Origin: Ruminiclostridium herbifermentans
Lineage (GTDB): Bacteria; Bacillota; Clostridia; Acetivibrionales; DSM-1351
Direction: 5' to 3'
Length of the DNA stretch: 64,000 bases
Assembly (NCBI RefSeq): GCF_005473905.2
Contig: NZ_CP061336.1
Coordinates: forward strand, 1,472,501-1,536,500
The notes below the pieces were generated by a model. It was given only the letters and a program-made list of their open reading frames with translations. It searched no databases and was not told where the DNA came from. Both the position numbers and the translations under genes were made by a program. Shown here in pieces: positions 36,235 to 43,259 of this stretch (its first letter is position 1; every line of letters begins with the position of its first letter).

Positions 36235-37458
36235 ATGAATTATGATTATTCTGGATATGATTTTTATAATAGCGTTGATAAAATATCTTTTATGAATGAA
36301 AATTCTACAGACTTTAGAGCAATATTTAAAGCTGTTTCGAGGTTTGAATACAATTATGGAAAAGACCTTAGTGATTTTTCAATAGAAGAAATTGGGGGAT
36401 TTATGAAAGCCTATGAGCCTTCAACTCCTGGTGCAGCAGCTACCGTTAGAAATTGTCTGAAAAATTACATTAATTACATTCATGCAAAGCAAGGAAAAAA
36501 TAAAGAAGAAAATCCATTAAACAAATTAAAAGAGATTTTTAATACTGAACGAAATTGGTCAGATCAATTTGTGGCTGAAAGCCAAATTCTTATTAGTCAT
36601 AATAAACTTATTGAGATTGAAAATAAATTAGAAAATAAACAAGATGCAATAATTTTCAGATTACTATTTGAAGGGATACAAATAGCTGAAATGGTGCATC
36701 TTACCAAAGAAAGTATATCTGGTAACACCATTAACATAGAAAATAATAGATTGGTTCAAGTTTCTGATCGATGCATAGAAATAATTAATGAAGCACTAAT
36801 TGAAGAAGAGTATAAACCACTAGAAAAAAGTTTGGGTTCATCAAAAGGTATCTGGGGCTATTTAAAAGAAAATAAGGAATATTTAATAAGGAAGACAGAT
36901 AGAGTATCTACTGAAAACGAGAGAACTTCTTATATGTTTATAAGATCTCGTATTACTGACTCTCTCATAAGACTAAAAATAAAAGGAATGACATCAAAAA
37001 ATATCATGCATTCAGGAATGATTTATAAGTCATTACCATTATTTAGAGATGTTAATAAACCTAGATTAACACAAAATGAGTACTCTGACCTTGCAAAAAA
37101 ATTCGGTTATTATACTATCGGAGCATTACCTTACATTGTAAATATTGAAAATGCAAAAAAGTTATATGGGAATGAACTGAATATTGATAGCAAGGAAATA
37201 TTAAGAAATAGTGTTAAAACAGGAAATGATGATACAGAGAAAGAAATGTTCCCTTGGTGGAAGTTTAAAGAGGAAAACGGTGAGTATGGAGAGCTAATTG
37301 TAAAAAATTATTTATTAAATAAATATGGTAAAAAGAATGTAAGGAAAATGGTTGACTCAGCTGGTTTTGACTTTGAAGTTAAAACAGAAAATATTAAAAA
37401 TTGTATTGAAGTTAAAACTATCGGTAAATACAGTATATATATATATTACTATAAATGA
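36235..37458 (+). CDS. MrpR-like (integrase-fold) domain fused to DUF3883; prematurely ended
   Basis: A transposon cargo gene, 407 residues as read. Residues about 20-300 resemble the phage MrpR-type repressor, a tyrosine-recombinase-fold protein lacking catalytic residues: FRAIFKAVSRFEYNYGKDLSDF, AATVRNCLKNYINYIHAK, AIIFRLLFEGIQIAEMVHL. Residues about 350-400 are the start of a DUF3883 domain, a PD-(D/E)XK-like fold: GEYGELIVKNYL, SAGFDFEVKT, CIEVKTIG. The frame leaves the conserved domain at a TA tract (37434-37446) and stops after YYYK. The next frame carries the missing remainder, so insertion of one TA unit would give a 488-residue protein. The start ATG 36235 follows AAGGAG. A defence role is inferred from the nuclease-like domain and context. 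Confidence 0.75.
   Translation: MNYDYSGYDFYNSVDKISFMNENSTDFRAIFKAVSRFEYNYGKDLSDFSIEEIGGFMKAYEPSTPGAAATVRNCLKNYINYIHAKQGKNKEENPLNKLKEIFNTERNWSDQFVAESQILISHNKLIEIENKLENKQDAIIFRLLFEGIQIAEMVHLTKESISGNTINIENNRLVQVSDRCIEIINEALIEEEYKPLEKSLGSSKGIWGYLKENKEYLIRKTDRVSTENERTSYMFIRSRITDSLIRLKIKGMTSKNIMHSGMIYKSLPLFRDVNKPRLTQNEYSDLAKKFGYYTIGALPYIVNIENAKKLYGNELNIDSKEILRNSVKTGNDDTEKEMFPWWKFKEENGEYGELIVKNYLLNKYGKKNVRKMVDSAGFDFEVKTENIKNCIEVKTIGKYSIYIYYYK
37434..37446 (+). repeat. TA dinucleotide tract at a frame break
   Basis: Six TA units plus T inside the DUF3883 coding region. Adding one unit restores the frame to ITINELLTALEN, the expected DUF3883 continuation. Confidence 0.8.
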
Positions 37459-37699
37459 GCTTTTGACTGCCCTAGAGAATCAAGATATTTACTATATGTA
37501 CATATTGAAACTTATTGATAAAAAAGAGTGCGTTACAGAGTGCTATGAGATAAATAACCCTATAGCTTTTTTTAATATAGACCATGAAATTTTAGGATAT
37601 AATTTTTGCAACAATAACTTTGATCTGCAAATGACTACTCAAGTTTTTACTATAAATATAAATCAAGAATTTTTAAATGATTTAAAGAGAGTTTTTTAA
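37447..37699 (+). pseudogene. DUF3883 C-terminal remainder in the shifted frame
   Basis: The frame beginning near 37433 reads YIYITINELLTALENQDIYYMYILKLI and runs to TAA 37697-37699 without interruption. The T-x-NE-x-x-x-A pattern is the conserved strand-helix element after IEVK in DUF3883 proteins. No ribosome site is available, so it depends on a frame change at the TA tract. Confidence 0.75.
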
Positions 37700-37940
37700 G
37701 TAAGCTTTGTTTTTATAATTCAAATTTTATCAAAAGGTAATGTGTTTTTATTATGCTATAAATTTGATGTGTTTTAGCCCGTTTTATATTATGAAAATGA
37801 TATAAATAAAATGTAGGCTAGTATAAAAATTAGGTGCAAAATGATAAGTATCGAATTACGAAAAAAATAATGCTAAAAATTATAAAAAATAATGTGCTAT
37901 AGGTTACAGGAGCTATCAAGTTAGGAGAAGAAATAACATA

Positions 37941-38210
37941 ATGAGCAGACTAAAGGTCAGATCATGGTCATTCGAAGAAGATGAAGAAGTTGAGTTGTAT
38001 TGGCATGGGATTCCATTTCAGAATTCAGAGGGTTTGTGGATGTTGAAATGTTTATTCAAAAGAAGTGATGGCAGCTTTAAGGAGCAGATAACTCCATTTG
38101 GTACACTTCCCTATCTTAGAATTGGTCAATCTTATATAAATGGTGACTTTTCAAATAGACCAGGAAAAGGTTCGTTATATGAAATTAAATTACCGAGGTT
38201 TGTGAAATAG
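37941..38210 (+). CDS. Small unknown protein (transposon cargo)
   Basis: 89 residues, family not recognised. ATG 37941 follows AGGAG (37923-37927) at a longish distance of 13 bases. The product is a compact, probably beta-rich soluble domain with aromatic residues: VRSWSFEEDEEVELYWHG, GLWMLKCLFKRSDGSFKEQ, LYEIKLPRFVK. No signal or membrane segment. It lies near the left end of the transposon with the next gene 58 bp downstream. Confidence 0.55.
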   Translation: MSRLKVRSWSFEEDEEVELYWHGIPFQNSEGLWMLKCLFKRSDGSFKEQITPFGTLPYLRIGQSYINGDFSNRPGKGSLYEIKLPRFVK

Positions 38211-38268
38211 ATTTCTAGCAAATAAAAAGGTTAATCTAAAACTTGGATTAAAAGAGCTTGATAATGGA

Positions 38269-38682
38269 ATGCTTACAATAATTAATCAAATAAATAATGA
38301 TAGGAATTGGGGATCACATATACCGGAATCTTTACTTGTAGCTCAAATGGAAATAGTCAAAAAAAAGATTGAAGAACACCCTGGTAGATATGCAGCAATT
38401 AATAATCCGATTCGCATTGTTGAGTTTGAATACTATGAAGGAGCGTGGTTAGTAGATCTATATAGAGAAGCAACTAATAATATAAAACGCTTTGAAAGAG
38501 TTTTACAACAGATGAAGAAAGACTATTCGATTTTAATTGGTAAAAGCATGCATATAGAAAAAGTATTAATAAATACTAGGCCCATAGGCGATTTAGATAT
38601 TCCCCAAATCTCAAATGAGATACAACAAAACAAATATACTGGTATTGAAGGTCGAGATATTTTTTGGGATGACAATTTGTGA
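38269..38682 (+). CDS. Small unknown protein (transposon cargo)
   Basis: 137 residues, family not recognised. ATG 38269 has only a weak AAGAG upstream. The frame is open back to 38206, so a short N-terminal extension or fusion with the previous gene after a small indel cannot be excluded. Predicted mostly helical, with NWGSHIPESLLVAQMEIVKKKIEEHPGR at the N-terminus and GIEGRDIFWDDN at the C-terminus. It ends about 190 bp from the transposon's left end. A conflict-system accessory role is only a guess from position. Confidence 0.5.
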   Translation: MLTIINQINNDRNWGSHIPESLLVAQMEIVKKKIEEHPGRYAAINNPIRIVEFEYYEGAWLVDLYREATNNIKRFERVLQQMKKDYSILIGKSMHIEKVLINTRPIGDLDIPQISNEIQQNKYTGIEGRDIFWDDNL

Positions 38683-38750
38683 AAGAGATTCTGTAAGGAC
38701 TAAGTATGATACTAAGTGTATCTCATAGGGAGGATTATTGTATTTTGTGT

Positions 38751-38889
38751 GATTTTACAACTTTTTTATTAATATTTAAATAAGTACTACTAAAAAGTGA
38801 AAATAACTTTATAACTTTATTTTTATGATTAACTTATTTGTTAATGATAATATGCGGATTCTATACTCGTAAATTCTACAACTTTTTTA
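38751..38889 (-). repeat. Left-end TnsB-site candidates of the transposon
   Basis: On the minus strand, AATAAAAAAGTTGTAAAATC (38751-38770), ATAAAAATAAAGTTATAAAG (near 38808-38827) and the terminal TAAAAAAGTTGTAGAATTTA (38870-38889) resemble the three units at the right end, in inverted orientation and more widely spaced, the asymmetric layout known for Tn7 ends. Confidence 0.65.
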
Positions 38890-38899
38890 TGATTCCTCA
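38870..38899 (-). repeat. Left terminal inverted repeat
   Basis: Perfect 30-bp inverted match to 27286-27315. It is followed at 38900-38904 by TACAT, the target duplication. Confidence 0.95.
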
Positions 38900-38903
38900 T
38901 ACA

Positions 38904-39187
38904 TGCGTCATAACAATAAAGTTGTGCACTGGATAATAAAGTTGTACACTGGATAATAAAGTTGCATACTATAAAATTTAAAAGAATGTTGTTATTTCAG
39001 GATTTTAAGTTATGTTACTTGCAATAATACATACTAATTTTTAAATCGCAATTAGCTAATATTATCAAATATTTATTCTGTAAAATTAGCTGGTGTACAA
39101 CTTTATTATTTTATTACATTTTACACAGATGGAATATCAATGGTTTGATTCTTATCCCAGTGTACAACTTTATTCTTTATTACGAAA
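38904..39187. mobile_element. Remnant of an older Tn7-like element
   Basis: Starting at TGCGTCATAAC, three AATAAAGTTG-type 20-bp sites lie at 38915-38932, 38935-38952 and 38955-38970. Two inverted sites (ending ACAACTTTATT) lie at 39092-39107 and 39157-39174. Opposed arrays around about 280 bp are what an internally deleted Tn7-like element would leave. The site sequence, AATAAAGTTGTGCACTGG, is close to the Tn7 consensus. The far terminus is degenerate and no duplication was found. The intact transposon inserted one base into the start of this remnant. Confidence 0.6.
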
Positions 39188-39321
39188 AGTAGAACTACCT
39201 TGATATATTTTAATGAAAGTGCTCTGGCGCACTTTCATATACACGAAGATTCAAATAAATATGATGCATTAATTTTTTTCATGTTATTATGAGGCAGGGC
39301 CAGCAGCTCTTTGAATGTGTA

Positions 39322-39464
39322 GTTTCTCATAAAGTTTGGTACTAGGGTTCATTACAAAAATTTATTAGTAGTGTCCTGTAATATAACTCTAGTGCATTAT
39401 ACAAGGATATAATCACTTTCCGTACCAAACTTTAGCGAGTCTAGTTCCAAACTATTCGAGAAAC
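39322..39464. repeat. Imperfect long inverted repeat
   Basis: GTTTCTC (39322-39328) and AAAGTTTGGTAC (39331-39342) match GTACCAAACTTT (39422-39433) and GAGAAAC (39458-39464) in inverted orientation. It could be a MITE-like insertion. A separate short hairpin, TGAAAGTGC/GCACTTTCA, lies at about 39214-39238. Confidence 0.45.
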
Positions 39465-39527
39465 CACAACAATTTTTGGGCTTCGTTAATCAAATAAATA
39501 TTGCGTTTCTAATAGTATACAATTAGA

Positions 39528-39594
39528 TGTCCCAGTTTAATAAAGTCGTATACTAGATAATAAAGTTGTGTACTGAATAAAAAAGATGTGTACC
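39528..39594 (+). repeat. End of a third Tn7-like element
   Basis: Begins TGTCCCAGTTT and carries three tandem sites: AATAAAGTCGTATACTAG (39539), AATAAAGTTGTGTACTG (39559) and AATAAAAAAGATGTGTACC (39577). The orientation places the element body to the right, where a tnsA relic follows. Confidence 0.7.
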
Positions 39595-39729
39595 AAATTC
39601 AAATTAAAATTAATTGGTATGCATTTTTTTTATGGTGTAATTTTATAAAACAGATTGGAGTATTTAAATATAGTTTGTATATAATCATCCTTTTTATGGT
39701 ATACATAGCGTATAGAGGATGATTTTTCT

Positions 39730-40225
39730 ATGGCTAAAAGAAAATGTGAGAGCAGACATGATTTTTATGTAATATGGATAGAAGAAGGCTATGCACAAGA
39801 TATAGGGAAATAATATATACCTTGTCTGACAAATCTATAATATTCCGTCAAAAGGAAGAGCTACGAGGCTATATGGAATAAAAATAGACAGGTAGCATGA
39901 TGTTTTTTAGGACAAGGAGAAAAAGTATCTATACATTCTTGAATTTGCTGATTGCGTTAAGGGTATTCGTGAACAATACCCTCTCTTTACTCTTAAGCAG
40001 ACAATGGTTATTTCAGATGAACTCGGAATTGAACATCCCAAAGATCCTGTTACTGGTGAAAACATAATAATGACTACGGATTTTCTTATTACGATTGAAA
40101 AAAATGATCAGCTTCTGCAATTAGCTCGTACTTTGAAGAATCCTAAAGAACTTGATAATTATAGACAGATTGAAAAATTTGAGATAGAAAGACGATACTG
40201 TATTTACTTTATTGATACCTTATAA
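39730..40225 (+). pseudogene. tnsA: tnsA relic
   Basis: The decayed start MAKRKC...EEGYAQDIGK hits a TAA where TnsA has GKDYKPW; further stops and shifts follow. From about 39920 one frame reads KYLYILEFADCVKGIREQYP, GIEHPKD, TTDFLITI and FEIERRY, all TnsA signatures including the catalytic Glu and Asp regions. Homology stops abruptly after ERRY near 40198, so the rest of the gene has been deleted. Confidence 0.85.
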
Positions 40226-41199
40226 GTACTATTACCTAAATAATACTTTAATAAATTAGTTATTTCATTCTTATCTGATTTATGTTGCTGTTCTGAGAAA
40301 TATGCATTATTAACATTAGGTTTTACAAGTTCAATTATTATGTTTCTCTGGACATTATCATACATTAAAATATTATGGTCAATACGTGGCAAATACCCGA
40401 TTGCACCAGTTATTATTGTATAACCCGCTTCATATTTTCCTTCATCGGAGGATACAGGCTTTTGAGGTAAAGAAATTACGGTACCATTTTTGGAGACATT
40501 ATACTTTTCAGACAAATCGGTTATTATGATAAAAGAGTCGTCAATTTCCTTTTTTGAGTCACTATCAATTACTTTAATAATCCATTTACCTTGTTTTATA
40601 TCAGATATATTTTTATGTTCTACAACGTTATTTATCAAAGTGTCTTCCGTAATAAAGTATTTGTTACTACCTTTACTTTCACTAAAATAATAGTTTAATA
40701 AATCATCTATACTTTTTTTATTTACAGGATTAAGGATTTCTATGTAGTTTTCATTGTTTGTATTTTGAGATTTTGATAACTCTGCATTTAATATTGTTCC
40801 TTCAGTATAAATACAGGTATCATTTTCAATTATTGGTAAGTATCCTTCTGAATAAATAATAAAAGTATATCCTTTTTGATACCTCCCTGTATTTGGGGAA
40901 AAAGGACTTTGCGGTATATTAATTATATTATCAGTTTCTGTTAGTTCATACTTATTGTTCAAATCAGGTATTACCACAAGATAATTTTTAATTTTTTCTT
41001 TTGTTTCACTATCTATTATATTAAAAGTCAGATCGAATTGATTTTCTTTAATATTAGACTTGTTTTCTATATTTGATACTTCATTAATTAACTTATTTTG
41101 GTTGATATTTTGAGCACTGTTATATTTATACACAGAAAATGCTAATAAGCAAACCAAAGCAATTATACTACTTGATAAAATAATTTTTCTCTTAGTCAT
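40204..41199 (-). CDS. Membrane-anchored protein with two carboxypeptidase-regulatory-like repeats
   Basis: 331 residues, minus strand, with AAAGGAATATT before its ATG. Residues 5-24 form an N-terminal membrane anchor or uncleaved signal (KIILSSSIIALVCLLAFSVY). Two homologous units follow, about residues 52-138 and 205-293. Each has a 'DLTFNIIDSETKEKIKNYLVVIPDLNNKYELT' type opening, an 'IPQSPFSPNTGRYQKGYTFII' type middle and a 'GYLPIIENDTCIYTEGTILNAEL' type end, an Ig-like CnaB/carboxypeptidase-regulatory pattern. No catalytic motif. It follows the SpoIID-like pseudogene by 63 bp on the same strand and its 3' end overlaps the tnsA relic by 22 bp. Confidence 0.7.
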   Translation of the reverse strand: MTKRKIILSSSIIALVCLLAFSVYKYNSAQNINQNKLINEVSNIENKSNIKENQFDLTFNIIDSETKEKIKNYLVVIPDLNNKYELTETDNIINIPQSPFSPNTGRYQKGYTFIIYSEGYLPIIENDTCIYTEGTILNAELSKSQNTNNENYIEILNPVNKKSIDDLLNYYFSESKGSNKYFITEDTLINNVVEHKNISDIKQGKWIIKVIDSDSKKEIDDSFIIITDLSEKYNVSKNGTVISLPQKPVSSDEGKYEAGYTIITGAIGYLPRIDHNILMYDNVQRNIIIELVKPNVNNAYFSEQQHKSDKNEITNLLKYYLGNSTYKVSIK

Positions 41200-41216
41200 A
41201 ATATTCCTTTCTTATT

Positions 41217-41253
41217 GTTTACCCAGGAGGTTTAAAATGCCTCTTGGGTAAAC
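41217..41253 (-). terminator. Strong intercistronic stem-loop
   Basis: GTTTACCCAGGAGG and CCTCTTGGGTAAAC pair over 14 positions with one G-T pair, around TTTAAAATG. There is no U run on the minus strand, so it may be an attenuator or mRNA-processing hairpin rather than a full terminator. Confidence 0.5.
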
Positions 41254-41262
41254 TTATTACAT

Positions 41263-42417
41263 TTAGTTATATGTACCTGTAACTACTGATGCTCCTGTAT
41301 AATAATGTGGAAGGATATCAGTATATAAATAGCCATTTGTAACATAACCGGCTGTTCCATCCTGACACAAGCCTACTCCATGCCCATCAGTTGCTGGAAT
41401 AGCATATTTTGTTGGATCATATGGACAGCTAACACTTACAAGATAGGAAACGTCCGTCCCCCAGACATCTTTACAACTTTTTGTGTTTCCTGAACAGGAG
41501 TTAAAAAAGAATGCATGAACATATTTTATATTCCAATTATATGGAGAACCACTTACTAGTGCAGGTATTTTTTTAGCAGTATCATTTGTTGCTGTCGTAG
41601 CATAGCTATTTGTAAGATTAGGGTTATAAACCTGACAACATGTAGAGTCACAAACATCGTAAGAGCTACCATGTTTTCTATCAAAATATGTGGAATATGT
41701 AGCATAACCTCTTGCTGCTATTGCTTGAGTTCTGTAGATCTCTTTAATTTGTTCAACAGTTTTACCACCCATCTTATCTCCAATTTCACCAGGTATAACT
41801 CTAGATATATAAGTTTCTAGGGGGACAGTTTCGATTGTATTTGTGGCTTTCCTAAGAACTTTTATATTTGTTGGAACATATGGAGTAGGTCCTGCAGTAT
41901 TAAAAATCTGTTTTAATACCATGTCATTTGTTAAACCCGATTTTTTTGACTCACTGAATGATAGTGCGGGTCCGGGGGCACCTTCTATTTGGGTTTGACG
42001 CTTAAATGTATCTATGATTTCCGTACTTTTTGATATTTCAAAAGATAAATTAGTTTCACCTGCAAACACAGGGTAGGCTATATACGAAGCAGTTTTATAT
42101 CCTTTATACTGAATATACCAGTCATAATCACATATTTTAAGATCATTAATTAAGAACTCTCCATTCTTATCAGTTGCAATAGAATTTGTGGTATTATCCT
42201 CTCTATTAAAATATTTTACAATTGCATTGCTGAGTTTTTCTCCAGTAGAAGGATCTGTGACACTACCTTTTACACATGTTTGTATCTGAATTGTTTTAGT
42301 GCTATTAGATACATCATCATTTTTAGCATAAATTTAATATTGAGGTATAACAAGCGATAAAGCTAAAGTAATGATTATATATTTTTTTGAAGGTTTAGAA
42401 ATTGGTCTTTTGTACAT
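41263..42417 (-). pseudogene. SpoIID/LytB-domain secreted protein with an in-frame stop in the signal peptide
   Basis: From the ATG complementary to 42415-42417 (ribosome site AGAGG) the frame reads MYKRPISKPSKKY, a hydrophobic IIITLALSLVIPQY, then TAA (42334-42336), then IYAKNDD and 350 more open codons. The expected signal-peptidase site is just after IYA, so the stop is inside the signal peptide. After it come a carboxypeptidase-regulatory-like domain (VKGSVTDPSTGEKLSNAIV) and a SpoIID/LytB domain with VPLETYISRVIPGEIG, TQAIAARGYATY, YDVCDSTCCQVY and DGHGVGLCQDGTAGY. SpoIID is a lytic transglycosylase acting on peptidoglycan in engulfment; this relative is more likely an accessory cell-wall protein. 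A GTG at 42069 would give a product without export signal. Confidence 0.8.
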
Positions 42418-43259
42418 TACTGCCTCTTAGACTTTTTGATTTTTGATTAAACTTATGCATAAGTAATATATGTAATTATATACCAAAAATTAACATAAAA
42501 CAATACAATTAACATAAATTCTGTTTTATGTTAATATAAGTTTTTTTTTATTAAGGCACACACAGAAGAGTTTTTTGTTATTCTATGATTTTTTTATTTG
42601 TTAAAAAGTAATTTTAAATAGATATTATATAATTTCTATAATTTTAAATAAAATTGCATTAAATGAAAATGAGATAATACTTACTAGTAGGCTATAAATT
42701 TTACATCTTTTTACTTATCAAAGCCATTTTCTATTTTGTTACTTTTACTTGATGATGTAAAATTAAAAGACAGATTGAATATTGGTAAGAATTTGTTTTT
42801 TTAAAAACAGAATGGAAATTTTAAATACAGTTTATCCATTTTGCATTACTATTTTTCAATTAATATATTTATTATTTTGTAATATGCTCAATAAATGAAA
42901 TATTCGCATGTAAGCTTATGATTTAAACAACTGCAGAAATTATTAAGGTTATAGACATTAACCTTAGGCTAAGTTGTTTTTATATTGTTTTATATTACAA
43001 TATGCTTTAGAATATGTTATTATGTGAAAAAATGGATTATAATGTAAATGCAGAGAGTGTGAAAAGTTTTGATAAAAAGTGATATTTCTTACAATTATAC
43101 TAAAGAAGTTGGTAATACACAGCTTAGTCAAGGATTTATACATAAAGGATTTTGCTGGATATGACTATCAAAAGTGAAAGGTCAAAACTAGAGCTAATTT
43201 CCCACTCGCAGTAATTTTGAATTTAAAGGGTGAAATTTGATTGAGGAGGATTGATTGCA
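42418..43259. other. Intergenic region with a 13-bp inverted repeat
   Basis: TTAACATAAAACA (42490-42502) and TGTTTTATGTTAA (42522-42534) are perfectly inverted around 19 bases; nine T at 42541-42549 follow. This could be an operator for the minus-strand genes or a terminator of lost plus-strand genes. The remainder is AT-rich without a gene. Confidence 0.55.

Larger units (their letters stand above)
27286..38899 (+). mobile_element. Complete Tn7-like transposon at attTn7
   Basis: 11,614 bp bounded by perfect 30-bp terminal inverted repeats (27286-27315 and, inverted, 38870-38899) and flanked by a 5-bp direct duplication TACAT (27281-27285 and 38900-38904), as Tn7 makes. Insertion is 20 bp past the glmS stop codon with tnsA to tnsD transcribed away from glmS, the standard Tn7 orientation. 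The core genes are tnsA, tnsB, tnsC and tnsD/tniQ. Cargo is two minus-strand genes between the glmS-proximal end and tnsA, and an MrpR-like/DUF3883 gene plus two small genes after tnsD. tnsB and tnsC are each interrupted by a stop codon. Confidence 0.93.
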
